From Morella rubra (taxonomy: Eukaryota > Streptophyta > Magnoliopsida > Fagales > Myricaceae): a DNA stretch of 64,000 bases. The notes beneath the pieces were generated by a model. It ran no database searches and was not told the origin of the DNA. It was given only the letters and a program-made list of their open reading frames with translations. The stretch is taken from contig CM025851.1 in NCBI GenBank assembly GCA_003952965.2, positions 30,280,664 to 30,344,663 of the forward strand. The letters run 5' to 3'. The translations under genes were made by a program, and so were the position numbers. Position 1 is the first letter of the stretch. Each line of letters starts with the position of its first letter. Below are positions 47,118 through 59,639 of the stretch, in pieces.

Positions 47118-48924
47118 ATGGCACCCCGTATTCGTTCAAGCATAACTGCTCTTGAAGCTCTTCGAAAAGACAACTATGCAAACTGGAGTGTTTCTATGAA
47201 GCACTATTTGTTGGCTCATAGTCTTTGGGACATAGTTGAAACAGCCATGGAACCTCCTAAAGCAGAAGATGTAGGTAAATACGAGGCGTGGACAGAGAAG
47301 AATGCTTCAGCTTTAAATGCAATTGGGTTTTCATGCGAGCTGGACATATTTTCCCAGATCAGGAAAATAAATTCTGCCAAAGTTGTTTGGGATACATTGG
47401 CTAAAATGTACGCACAACCATCACAAGGAGTACTCAACTCCGTAGTTGAACTACGAAACTCATCATCAAATATCTTGGTCACTAAAGAGGACAAGCCATC
47501 AGAGGCAGCAGCAGCTAATCAAACCGTTGACCGAAACTCATCAAATATGTCGGTCACTAAAGAGCCATCAGAGGCAGCAGGAGCTAATCATACCGTTGAT
47601 CGAAACGCATCAAACAACCCAGGTGGCTGTCTCAGATCATCTCTCTCTCTCCCTGTAAATACATTGGCTAAAATGTACGCACAACCATCACAAGGAGGAC
47701 TCAACTTCGTAGTTGAACTACGAAACTCATCATCAGATATCTCGGTCACTAAAGAGGACAAGCCATCAGAGGCAGCAGCAGCTTATCAAACCGTTGACCG
47801 AAACTCATCAAATATGTCGGTCACTAAAGAGCCGTCAGAGACAGCAGCAGCTCATCATACCGTTGACCGAAACTCATCAAACAACCCAGGTGACCGTCTC
47901 AGATCATCTCTCTCTCCCTGTGAATATCAATTAATTAACTACGAAGTCTAAAATTAGCATAAAAAAATCATCCTCACGTGGTTGTCATGCAGAAGGGTTT
48001 CATTTCCCTTCACTCTATAGAAGACAAACAGGAAAACATGGCAGGGTCTCATCAATTCATGACTTCATTCTATATGTGACGAAAAGAAAAAACATGACAG
48101 GTAGGGGCGACGAAAAGAACCATGACTATGTTAGATATGCAGCCCTGCTCAATCATGTGCGAAGTGGCGACTTGAATGCTCTAAAGGATTTCCTTAGGCT
48201 ACATCCCCAAGCTACGAGTGCCAAAATCACATTTATAGATCAGACGGCTCTTCACATTGCTGTTCTTGCTGGTCATGAACGTATAGTGCAGGAGCTGGTG
48301 GAGAGAATGTCAGACGACAACTTGGCAATACAAGATATTGACGGATATACAGCTCTAGCAAGGGCAACTACCACCGGAAATTATCGGATGGTAGAGTGCA
48401 TGATAAAAAAAAATCAAAAGTTGGTGAGCATTGCAGAGAGTTCTTGGGGGAGCATTCCCGTTGTTATATCCATGAATTTTGACTATAAAGAATTGGCTCA
48501 CTATCTCTATTCTCTCACTCCCCAACAAGATCTAGAGCCAGAAAAAGGCCACCATGGTGCTTCACTTGTTTCCTTCGCAATATATACACTAACATTAGGT
48601 AAGATTTTTTTGTTTAATCATTCATCGAATTATGTTATGATCAGATTGACTAATTAATTTGGATTCTTTTAAATACAGTTCTCCTTTTATCTTGCTCTTG
48701 TTTCTGATGCATTTTACAACACAAATAGATATTGCTGTGGATTTAATTCGACGTTGTCCACGATTAGCTTTCACTTTGGATAGAGAGCAATTCTCTCCCT
48801 TGTACGTATTAGCTTCTACATCTGAGGCATTCCCAAGCGGAAAGCATCTTGTGTTTTGGAAGCGATGGGTTTACTCCTGTGAGTATGACTCTTTTTTCTC
48901 TTGCTTTTGGTTGAGCTCTTTAAT

Positions 48925-48967
<43 letters not shown>

Positions 48968-51070
48968 TGCACTTAGCTAGGATCTAGGATGATCAATTTG
49001 TTCTCTTCAAAGATATTAGACTTTTTTCCTCCTTGAATTATTAATACTGCTTGACCTCTCTGTTTTTTGTTTTTCCCTTGTTGGAAGGTATTCACATTCG
49101 ACCAGCTTCTCGTGCTACTCATGAAATTCGTGTTAACATTCAAAATATACAAGAAGAAACTATCACAACGTCAAGTATGTTGTTCCCTAAACTTAATTAC
49201 CTACGTACAGTTTGAATATTAAGAATCTAAATTATATATATACATAGAATATGCTTTATTTATCTCTCTTAATACTAACTCAAAATATTATTGGGATCCT
49301 TTATGCATCGTATCCAGTACAAAAGCTATTCACATTCGACCTTTTATTTCTGCATGTGAGGTCTTTTCGTCAGACCATATAGTAATGGAGGAAAAATTTT
49401 CATTTTGTATGTTAAAATATTAGATGATTTAAATTTAAATTAGATGAGAATTACATTTAAATTTCATTAATTATGAGGAACCGCTATTCGACGGTTATTT
49501 GAAGAAAGAACATGCCATATAGCGTGGGCAGGATTATATTGAGTACTCATTTGTGGATTTAGCTTATTCTAGTACGCAGGAAGTTCCTTAATTATTACCA
49601 ATTACGGAGCAAGAGATATTATTAGTGGCATGTCATATGCATAACTGTCTAAATAGTATATTTGATGGTATAGTAAATGCTTAATTTTTTTCTAAATTTT
49701 TTTTTATTAGCATGTGTGATGAGAAATTTTATTTTTTACTTCGCAGCAAGAACTCTCTTACACCATCTAGCTGCAAATCTGCTTTTCGGTAATAATCTAA
49801 TCCGTTGAATTAATATCATTTCTGTACTAATTTTGGATTTTCTTAATTTTTGTTTTTGTATTTTGAATTATTGTGATAAATTCAAATTGACATTGTTTGA
49901 TATTGTTGAAAAAGGATTCAAGAAATTAAGTGAAATGAAGTTGATCCATATCCAATCGCATGACCTTCTGTCCCGCATGTGCGAACCGATTTCGACTTTG
50001 AATGAAGAAGCGAGGAGTAATGGTGGGGTTTATGCAGCAATCTTCCGTGCTATCAAGGAAGGAAACTTTGAGTTTGTTTACGAGATAGTGAGAGCAAATC
50101 CAGACCTTCTGTACGTCATTGAATATCCAGCAAAAAGAACCATATTTATGCTCGCTCTTCTACATCGTCAAGCTAAAATTTTTAGCCTCATCTATGGGTT
50201 ACCACAGAGGAAAACTGCACTATCTGGTTTTGACACAATTTACAACAATACATTACACATGGCTGGGATATTTACAGCTTCCACTCCGATTCATCACATT
50301 CCAGGTGCAGCTTTGCAAATGCAAAGAGAGCTTCAATGGTTTAAGGTTAGCTCTATCACTTTATTAGATGGAAAGTAAATATTGACCAATAGGTATATAT
50401 AGCTTTATTGGCAATATTTTGGTAGTGTTATTTCCCCACTAAGTTTTGCTTAACAATGCAGGAAGTGGAGAGTCTTGTACCTCCCATGCTTAAGAAAGGT
50501 TTAAATAATGATGGTTTGACTCCCAGACAACTATTTACGCGTGACCATGAGGACTTGATGAAAAAGGGAGAAGAATGGATAAAGAGCACAGCGACTTCCT
50601 GTACAGTTGTAGGTGCTCTCATAGCTACGATTATGTTTGCTGCGGCATTTACTGTTCCAGGAGGTAATAACCAAAATACGGGCTTGCCAATGTTCATAGA
50701 CAAAAAGTTGTTCATAATCTTTGCGATATTCGACTCCCTGTCACTATTTTCTTCCTCAGCTTCAGTATTGATGTTTCTAGGAATCTTAACATCACGTTAT
50801 GCAGAGGAAGATTTTCTCAAGCCTTTGCCTAAGAAAATGATAATAGGCTTATTCTCTCTCTTTTTCTCCATTGCAACTATGATGGTTGCGTTCTCTGCTA
50901 CTCTTTTACTAATGCTTCATGGAAAATCGTTTATTTTTATTCCTTTATTTTGTTTAGTCAGTGTTCCGGTCAATCTTTTTGTATTAATGCAATTCCCGCT
51001 TCTTGTAGACATGACCATGTCAACTTATGGGCCAGGCATCTTCAATAAGAAAATGAAGGGTTGGATTTAA
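47118..51070 (+). CDS. Gene B: copia-gag-like N-terminus / ankyrin / PGG membrane protein
   Basis: Seven exons join in phase: 47118-47889, 48101-48598, 48729-48878, 49088-49174, 49747-49788, 49915-50345 and 50462-51070, giving 862 residues. Start MAPRIRSSITALEA follows directly on a leader. Residues ~14-100 (LRKDNYANWSVSMKHYLLAH, LWDIVETAMEPPKAED, INSAKVVWDTLAKMYAQ) match the DUF4219/UBN2 gag domain of copia retrotransposons. A Ser/Thr/Asn-rich linker with a tandem duplication follows. Exons 2-6 encode ankyrin repeats (YAALLNHVRSGDLNALKDFL, QTALHIAVLAGHERIVQELV, GYTALARATTTGNYRMVECM, YNNTLHMAGIFTASTPI). Exon 7 is a PGG domain with four hydrophobic helices, the motif AFTVPGGNNQNTG intact, ending MKGWI. 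The family (ITN1/ACD6-like) acts at membranes in stress and immune signalling; the exact role here is inferred. Introns are short except the fourth. Confidence 0.9.
47394..47926 (+). repeat. 267-bp in-frame tandem duplication including the exon 1 splice donor
   Basis: Copy 1 (47394-47660) and copy 2 (47661-about 47926) both run from ACATTGGCTAAAATGTACGC to CTCAGATCATCTCTCTC. The unit contains the end of exon 1 and the first ~38 bp of the intron, so donor CCCAG|GTGGCT at 47623 and donor CCCAG|GTGACC at 47890 are copies. Both leave one base and hence the same phase. The two protein repeats read TLAKMYAQPSQG, ELRNSSS, VTKEDKPSEAAAA and TVDRNSSNMSVTKEPSE. Confidence 0.93.
48927..48964. repeat. 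(AT)n microsatellite in gene B intron 3
   Basis: About 19 AT units just downstream of the donor of exon 3. Confidence 0.9.
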
Positions 51071-52756
51071 TTTTATTCTTTGTCTAGTGTGTGATGTACC
51101 ATGGTTTACACAATATTGTCTAAAATTAATGAGATGTTTATTTGATCTTTTCCGTGATTGTGGATTGAGAAACTTTTAGTAGCTTCTCCAAGGCATATCT
51201 CTGTAGTTCTTGTCATTTAATTATCATCTCCGTTAAACCAACCATTCCCCTAGTATAGGCTTGTATAGTTTATTTTTTTAACTCTTTTCTTTTTCTTTCA
51301 AATATGTAAAATCTGAATATTAATTTATAGAATGAAGATCCTCCAGAATTTCTAGCCTACTCTATCGAAATAGAATTTTTTTTTGTAACCTATCAAAATA
51401 AGATTTCTTACATATATATCAAGTAAAATTTGTATAGAATAAAATTATATTCATTTTTTCATATAAGCATTTAATTATCACCTTGAAATTTTAACTTTTG
51501 TTATCTTAAAATTGATTATAGTACTTTTTGAACGCTGATCTAGAAGTCCTAATGCTGATGCATACAAAAATTGTTCTAAACAATTATATTAGGATTTTAA
51601 AATTCATGATATTTTGATGGCCCAAGCAGTGTGTTTTTAAGGTATTAGCTTGTTGGGTGAAGTCTATATGTTACAATTTTCCACCAGGATCTCTATATAT
51701 CGAGTCTTCATGGTCTATATATAGTAAACGGGTAAGCTCGGACTTGTATGAGTCCAATAGATTATAGATTCATCAAACTCTTATGCCCATCATGTATTAA
51801 GTTGGCACAGCTAGCACAGTGAGTTTTGAATAACATCCCGTGACTGAAATATTTGGGTCAAATTTTGTATAGTACAACTCTGTTTCAAGGCCTAAAGCAT
51901 CCAAACCATTGTCTTTGCTCAGCAATCTTGGGTGTAATTTATGTCAGGAACCAGACCGAAGTTCAACTCAAATCTGTTCAGACACTGATATGTATGGTTT
52001 ATGGCTAGCTTCTAATACTCAGACATGAGGTTACGGGATTTGTGGTTCATAAGTTTGTCTTCTCTCTTAAAATGATAGATCCTTTTAGTGGTTGGAATGT
52101 GAGCCTATATAAGCTTTCTTGTTCGTACCCTATTGCTACGTGGTTATTCCTCTTTCTCCAACTTGTCCTAAAAGAAAAAAAGAAAAAAACTCTTGGATGT
52201 AATTTATGTTGTCATGCGCATGCATGGTTCCATCAGATTTAGAGGCCCTAGTTTTCGACGAAGGGTAATTAGTTGGGATCGAAGTTTCAAATTTAAGACT
52301 GAATTGCAGTGAATTAGAGTTTGAATTGGTAGTGTATTTGAGAATGATATTTTAATATTAGGTGATTTAGTACCATCCATCACAAAATAATTGAGAGCAT
52401 CTAAACAATACCTTAATTGTTCGGTTATATCAGAGAAATCAAATATAAGGAAAGGGATGAAAAGGAATAATATTTATATTAATACAAAACAAACCCCAAA
52501 CCATTGTGTATGTCAAAAATGCCCACACAAAACTTCGATTTTTCTCATATTTAGCTACACCTAACATGAGTCAGCGTCTCTGGGCCTCTGATAGTGCCCT
52601 GGGCAATGGCAGAGATAGGGGCCAAATTTTTTTGAAAAAATATATTTTTTAAAGCTAAAATTACTAGCTGTTACCCTTTTTCATACTTTCAAATACCATT
52701 TCACCCCTCTCTTTCAAATTTTTTTTAAAAATTTATTTTTCAAAGTAAAAAATACT
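51071..52756. other. 3' flank of gene B and spacer
   Basis: AT-rich sequence without recognised genes. The stretch 51560-52260 has leader/LTR-like composition (for example ctatataagctttcttg near 52108) but no paired terminal repeats or retroelement domain could be shown. Confidence 0.4.
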
Positions 52757-52759
52757 ATT

Positions 52760-53145
52760 CACTACAGGAATAAAGGCCTATAGCGGCGGCCGTACACCGC
52801 CGCTATAGGTTCCAAAACCGCTGCTATATCCTATAGCAGCGGTTTTTTAGCGGCGGTCGTGACCGCCGCTATATCTCCGTCGGCACAGCCCTATAGCGGC
52901 GGTTGTGGAGACCGCTGGTGTATACGTTGGCTATATAGCGGCGGTCACACAGCGGCGGTCTGACCGCCGCTATAGAGCCAACTTTTTGCCGCGGACGATC
53001 TGTAGCGGCGGCCAGGTGACCGCCGCTACATGTTTTTAGCGGCGGTCTGACATGTGGTTATAGCGGCGGTTAGGTGACCGCCGCTATAACCCTTTACGTT
53101 GGTTTCACCTATAGCGGCGGTCAGTGACCGCTGCTATAGGTTTTT
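52760..53145. repeat. Left subterminal TATAGCGGCGGTC palindromic repeats of CACTA element 2
   Basis: About a dozen copies of TATAGCGGCGGT and its complement ACCGCCGCTATA lie head-to-head with 2-6 bp between them (for example cggtcgtgaccgccgctata, cggttaggtgaccgccgc). Many would form strong hairpins. They are likely transposase-binding sites, and the CpG/CNG-rich content makes them methylation targets. Confidence 0.88.
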
Positions 53146-53373
53146 TTTTTTTTAAAAATCTTTTTTTTGGGTTATATTTTCCTACCATACAAATTTGTTC
53201 TTATATGAGATTGTAATTGATTAATGGAAACAAAGAAAAGTGCAATAAAACAAAATATATTTCATTATAAGGGGTCTTACAAGTTTTACATCAAACAAAA
53301 ATAAGTTAATGGTATTTTCTCAGTAGACTAAAAGCTAACAAGTCATGACATTGAAGTACAAATAACTCTAAAT

Positions 53374-55305
53374 TTAATCCTGTCCACCTTCAGCACCATC
53401 TGCTCCTCCACTTTCTGCGTCATCGGCATTGTCTGCTATTACAATAATGTAAAATTAACAAACAGTAATGACATGAACAAAGCTAAAAGAGCTTCATAAA
53501 TACTTAAAACTAAATTAATAACAGTATTCATTTATGTTTGTATCTTACCAACACTTGTTTTCCGACTTGCATGAGATGATCTATGAATTGCTGGTGAAAC
53601 CTGATTGTTATTGGGAACATCTTGGTATTGACGTTGCTCCTACAACAGTTATACAACCATTAATTAACTACGAAATATACATAAATAGAGTCAATAGTAA
53701 TATTTAAGGATAAGTAAATAAAACTTTTACCCAAGCTTGTGCCATCATTTGTATTGTAGATTTTAGCGATGCTACTTCAGACTCCAACATCTGAACTCTA
53801 TTTTCCATAAATACGGCTCTCTCGTTACTAGAGGATGTCGGCTGACTGTATCTTACGTTGGTGTTGGTAGGATGAGATGAAGGAGTTGGTCCTAATCCAA
53901 CGCCGCGAATGCGACCATGTCGTTCTGGACCAATCACTTGTGCATATCGGTCAGATGGTGACCAACCGATGCTGCCATCCACTCTAAATTCGTCAGAAGT
54001 TTGTGAACTTCCTGAATCGTTCAGTCCAATCTCCTCCATTCGCCTCTGAGAGAGTACAACGTACAATTAAATTTTGAATTAATATTCGCACATTGAAATC
54101 AATCTCCAATTGTAATAATGACATACTATTTTCTCTGCTACGTCCGGATTTATTGGAGATCCGTCAGAACGCATATGGACAGTTTTATATAAATCCGCTC
54201 GATTGATTGGAACTTGTTTCTCTTTTTCCTGCATCACAAACACGAAATCGTGATGAAATTTTAAATTACAAATAAGAATGACAATGATAAGTACTATACT
54301 ATTAAAGAAAGTAATGAAAGTACTACATACCAATTCGTGAGCATAACGTGCGAAGCTCTTTGATCCTGCAGTGTGGACCGTCGTTTGGAGCGATCTATTT
54401 TGTTTTCCAGCATGACTTCGATGCTGTATTAACATCAAGACAGTTAAAATTTAATTGAAGTTATATTCCTAAAAATTATAATACGAATAAATAAATGTCA
54501 TACCCGTCCTGCATCAGAATACCAAAAATCGACTAATTTGCAAAATTGCTCTAAATTAACGTCTGTTGGAGCATTATTTTTCACATACTGAGGCGTAAAG
54601 GCCTCATCAAAATATTTGAGCTTTAAACTACACTTGTAATTCCTCCATTTCTCTCCTAAATCTTTGAGGAACCAGCTCTTGACAATATCCCCCAATGGAG
54701 GCTCGGGGATTGTAAACCGTTTCTGCAAAATATACCCAAACAGTTAGGTGAGTCAATTATTAAATTCATATAGTTGAATAACAATTGTGACAAATAACCA
54801 AAATTATACCGTCATGAGGCTCCAACAGTCCTCTTTTATTGACATTGGGACTTTACGCCAGTCCGCCGCATCTAGGGGGATTTGATTCGCAACACGGGCA
54901 ACACAGCCAGTGAATTTGTTAAATATTCCCCCTTCATCACCCAATGGTTGCCCATTGCCATTGAATTGTACTGGAATCAATTCGTCTTCCTTCAGATTCC
55001 AGACGTCCGTCATCCGCGTGCCGCCACGCACTTTCCGGACTTCAGTATGACCTGCACATTTAGCATGTGAAACGAAATCGAGTAACATATTTCCCTTAGA
55101 TTATCTCTATTGTGGTTATGAACATACCAATTATTTCATTATCGTTCAAAGATTGATCATTGTCGGACGATGGCATCGTAGCCTGTTCTGAAGGATGCGC
55201 AGGTGGCTGTGACGGCGTTGCTTCTTGTGATGCCGTTGCTTCTTGTGATGGTGGCACAGGTGGCTGTGATGAAGAAGATATAGTCCTGAATCTCTTCCTC
55301 GTCAT
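53374..55305 (-). CDS. Transposase_24-type second gene of CACTA element 2
   Basis: Exons on the minus strand: 55305-55128 (MTRKRFRTISSSSQPPVPPS, Ser/Pro/Gln-rich), about 55093-54810, 54722-54504, 54423-54331, 54228-54127, 54045-53731, 53639-53549 and 53435-53374. From MLLDFVSHAKCAG (ATG at 55088) onward every junction keeps phase. The core reads TDVWNLKEDELIPVQFNGNG, GIFNKFTGCVARVANQIPLD, DLGEKWRNYKCSLKLKYFD, TVHTAGSKSFARYAHEL, ADLYKTVHMRSDGSPINP and GRIRGVGLGPTPS, then a coiled coil (ERAVFMENRVQMLESEVASL) and an acidic tail (ADDAESGGADGAEGGQD). This is the plant Ptta/En-Spm Transposase_24 order, the likely DNA-binding partner of TNP2. The join between the first exon and the second is not in phase with the sites I can see, so the true start may be 55088 or an exon border is missed. 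Confidence 0.78.
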
Positions 55306-58300
55306 TGTACCTATACAATGTATTGACATGCATAAAAGTGATTTCAGCAATCAAATTGAACAATACAAAACACATTTCCTTAAACAAAACATCAACAAAA
55401 CGAATATATGGTAAATCTGAGCATGTAAGAAAAAAATATTTCAATCACAAAAACAGAGACATATTTGACATACCATAGGAAATTCCTGAGGTATATCTAG
55501 TGTTGTTCCTTCCACCTCATTTCTAAACCACGTCAAATCATCGTGTACATTCTCGATGTTTTGCTCAACGTTGAAATTGTAAGGTTCATTTTCACAGTAG
55601 TCATCTATGTCGTCATCATTACCAGCATCAAACACATCTCTTGGTTTGGTCTTGACAACTACTTCCCAATTTGGATGTCTTTCATCTGCTACATAGTATA
55701 CTTGAGATGCTTGTGGTGCCAAAATGAATGGATCATCGCTTAATCGATCTCCAGTATGCACTAAACGCGAAAAATTAACAAGTTCGAATCCAAACTCATC
55801 AACTTTATATCCCCTACCAATAGCGGTATCAACCCAATCACATTTGAATAGTACAAAACATTCTGAACCAAAATAGTTTAACTCAATGATACTTATGATT
55901 CGCCCGTAATATGTGGTGCCCCCTTCAACAGTCACACATACTCCACTATTTTGAGTTGTTCTGCCTATTTCATTGTCTTTTGTACGAAATTTCACACCAT
56001 TATATACATATCGGCTAAATGATCTAGCTTCGGGGTTTGGACCTTTAGCAAGCCATCGAACTCTATTTGGAAGTTGATGCTTCATCATCTCGTCCATATT
56101 TTGTACCTATTTTCCTCGAACAACAAGTCAAGATTAAATTAATTGTAAGTTTCAAAGTAATCAGCCAATACAAAACATTTTAAACATAACACATACATAG
56201 TTTCGAAACCAGTCACAAAATTCATCCCTATGCATCTTATCGATGACATAATCTGGTGGTCGACTACTACGATTTCTTGCCTTCAATCGCTCCTTATGCA
56301 TTCTACACATCGACCACCAATTCTCGTCAAATTAATTTCACCATCGAAAAAAACATGTTGAATGAAATAGTTAGAAGTGTAACATCACTTACGTGCGAAT
56401 TTGAATTAACTCATCGCAATTAAAAAGGATATATCGATGAGCCTGCATGCATGTTTTCATATCAAGACGAACAAATGATATTCCTCCCATAGTATCGTCT
56501 ACATTTCTTGGTGATCTATTAAAGATCGTTGGGACTGATTCTAAATATCTTGAACAAAATGTTAAGCATTCATCTGCTATATATCCTTCAGCAATAGAGC
56601 CTTCAGGTGCGGCCGTGTTGCGCACGTAAGATTTGAAACGGTGCATGCACCTATATCAATAATATTAGACTTTATTAAATACAACACGTGCAAAGAAACA
56701 AAGATATAACATATCTCTATAATTCATATTACCTTTCAATAGGATACATCCACCGAAGTTGAACCGGTCCACCCATCTTACATTCTGCAACCAGATGTAC
56801 GACCAAGTGCACCATAACAGTAAAGAATGCAGGCGGAAATATCCTTTCAAGTTGACACAATGTTATAGGGATTTGAGCCTCAAGTCGATCTAAGTCCTCT
56901 ATCCGTAATGTTTTGGAACAAATTTCTCTAAAGAAACATGCCAATGAGATCAAAGGAGAACAAACCATGCTTGGCAATGATCTTCGTATTGCAATAGGCA
57001 TCAAATGCTGCATCAAGATGTGACAGTCATGACTCTTCAAACCTATGATATTACGTTGTTGAAGCTTGACACAACGTGATATGTTCGAAGCGAAACCATC
57101 CGGAAATTTCGCATTCTTTATCACTTTTAGAAAGCATTCTTTCTCTTCGCGAGTCATTGAGTAGCAAGCACCAGGCAAATGAACCTTTCCTGCATCAGTG
57201 ATCTTTGGATGGAGATCATGTCTTATTCCCATGCTTTGTAAGTCAAGACGTGCCTTATAGTTATCTTTTGTCTTCCCGTCCACATCTAACAATGTACCAA
57301 TGATATTGTCCATTACGTTTTTCTCTATATGCATGACATCTAGATTATGGCGTAACATGTTATCTTTCCAATAAGGCAATGTGAAGAAAATACTTTGCTT
57401 CTTCCATACACTTGACTCAAAATGTAAAGTACCCTGTAATTCCCTGAAAATGTCATCACCGGTCATAAAATAGGGTGGTGGAGTCATTTCATAAGTACCG
57501 TCAAATGATCTTTGATCTCTTCTCCACCTATGATTTAATGGTAAGAACCGTCTATGCCCCATGTAGCAAAATTTTCTACCATTATCCAACCACCGTGACC
57601 AAGTCTGATACATACAACATGGACATGCAAGACGTCCCTTTGTACTCCATCCAGAGAGGTCACCATATGCAGGGAAATCGTTAATTGTCCACATCAATGC
57701 CGCACGCATCTTAAACATATCTTTCGTAGCAATGTCATAAGTATCTAATCCAACATCCCACAACTCTTTTAACTCTAATATCAATGGTTCTAGATATACA
57801 TCTATCTTGAAAGAAGGAGATTTCGGTCCAGGAATAAGTAATGACAACATTAAAGATGAACGTTTCATGCACATCCAAGGAGGCAAGTTATATGGTACTA
57901 ATATCACTGGCCATGTGCTATGACTAGTGCTCATGTTTCCAAAAGGATTAAACCCATCCGCTGCTAACCCAAGCCTAACATTACGAGGATCAGAAGCAAA
58001 ATCAGCATACTGTGCATCAAATGCCTTCCAAGCTTGACCATCGGCCGGATGCCTTAACAACCCATCATTTGCACGTCCATCGTGATGCCATTTCATATGA
58101 GAAGCAGTTTTTGAGGACATGAATAATCTCTGCAAGCGGTGCTTTAAAGGAAACCACCGCAAAACTTTCATCGGTTTTTTCTTCGATCTCTTAGATGATC
58201 CACCTTCATTCGCTGAGAAAATATTTCCCTCCCCATTGCCCTTCCATTTTGAAGCTCCGCACTTTGAACAAACTTCTAATTTCTCATTCTCATTCCAAAA

Positions 58301-58978
58301 CAACATACAACCGTTTGGACAAACAGGAATCTTTTCATAGCCAAGTCCTAACCCTTTCATGTATTTTTTAACTTCATAAGTGTCCTTCGGTAATTTTGCA
58401 CCCGCAGGGAGCATATCACCCAGTGTTTGGAGTAACCACGTAAAAGAGGTATTACTCCATCCTCCCATGCACTTCAAATGATATAACTGTACAATAGCAG
58501 TTAACTTACTAAATTTTATGCACCCTTCATACAAAGGTTCGTCTGCATCTTTAAGCATGTCATAAAACTTTGCAGTATGTTCAGTAGGAAGTGGATCTCG
58601 TTGTTCTCGTACATTATGGGATTGTGTTTCCGGTACTAATGGAAATACATCGTGTAATAGTTCATGCATCCCAGATGAGGGTTCACACATTTCATTATCC
58701 CCAACAGAAATAGAAGGATGACTAGATGCTGCCCTATCTCGCAATTCACCATGCGCAAACCAATAATCGTAACCCGGAGACATCCCATATTGGACCAAAT
58801 GATCATGTACCGTACTGATGTTATACCTCTTGTAATTGACGCACTTTACACAAGGGCAACAAATTCTCTCATCACTACCCATACTCTTAGATGCAAAACC
58901 CAGAAACTCATTGACTCCCAACACATATTCACTTGTCCCGCGTTTCTTTTTCATCCAACTCTTGTCCATGAGCGACAA
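55302..58978 (-). CDS. TNP2-type CACTA transposase with DUF4218 and DUF4216 (element 2)
   Basis: Five exons: 58978-56733, 56650-56393, 56302-56197, 56106-55474 and 55310-55302 (Val-Gln-stop). They join in phase to about 1083 residues. MDKSWMKKKRGTSEYVLGV with CCPCVKC and W-AHGELR form the transposase-associated zinc domain (~4-80). The catalytic TNP2 region includes GYEKIPVCPNGCMLFWNENE, AADGFNPFGNMS, PYNLPPWMCM, LLIPGPKSPSFKIDVYLEPL and FPAYGDLSGWSTKGRLACPC. Then come LRHNLDVMHIEKNVMDNIIG and DUF4218 (SHDCHILMQHLMPIAIR, FPPAFFTVMVHLVVHL, LRWMYPIERCMHRFK). DUF4216 contains YYGRIISIIELNYFGSECFV and LFKCDWVDTA. No frameshift or internal stop was found, in contrast to element 1. A start three codons later (MDKSW, 58969) is equally possible. 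Confidence 0.9.
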
Positions 58979-59639
58979 TAATAACTATATGAAATGCAAC
59001 AAAAAAGATTATGCATAAGATTAAATTTTTTTCACATTTTATCAAGATTTTTCAATAAAACTAACATAGATTAATAAAACAACACACGTAACGAACATCA
59101 TATAACAATTACCCCTCCAATCTCCAATAAACTCCACAGAACCAACAACAAATAATAGTTAGCCCTACCCTAGCCTACCCTCCGCCTTCCAACAAAACCC
59201 ACAAACACCAACATCTCCAATAACTCCACAGAACCAACAATAAATAAAAGTTAGCCCTACCCTCCGCCTTCCAACAGAACCCACAAACACCAACATTTCC
59301 AATAAACTCCACAGAACAACAACAAATAAAAGTTAGCTACCTCCGCCTTCCAACAAAACCCACAAACACCAGCATCTTCAACAATAGTTAGTTATTCCGT
59401 CCACCTTCCAATAAAATCCACAAACTCTAATCTCTAAAAAAAAAAGGAAAAAAGAACAAACAATAGTAATTGACGAAGAGATTCAAAATACCACTGACCT
59501 GTGAAAGAGTAATATGTGAATGGCAAGTCACCTAGTGTCCCTCAATCACAGTTACGAAAACCACGGTAGTTGAGACTATTGAGTTCAACTGTGAAAGAAA
59601 TTTAGAAAATAGATTTTTAATAACGATACCTGGTCCAAA
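58979..59639 (-). promoter_or_regulatory. 5' leader region of the CACTA 2 genes
   Basis: Upstream of the transposase start lie three related blocks (ccaacatctccaataactcc, acagaaccaacaa(c/t)aaataa(a/t)agttagc, cctccgccttccaacaaaac) between 59110 and 59430, a ~110-bp tandem repeat. No coding potential. Probably the transcribed leader; the start site is not identifiable. Confidence 0.45.

Noticed and set aside
55157..55444. 95-codon minus-strand frame overlapping the start of the second CACTA gene
   Set aside because: It is an alternative frame of the Ser/Pro-rich exon. It does not join in phase to the following exons.
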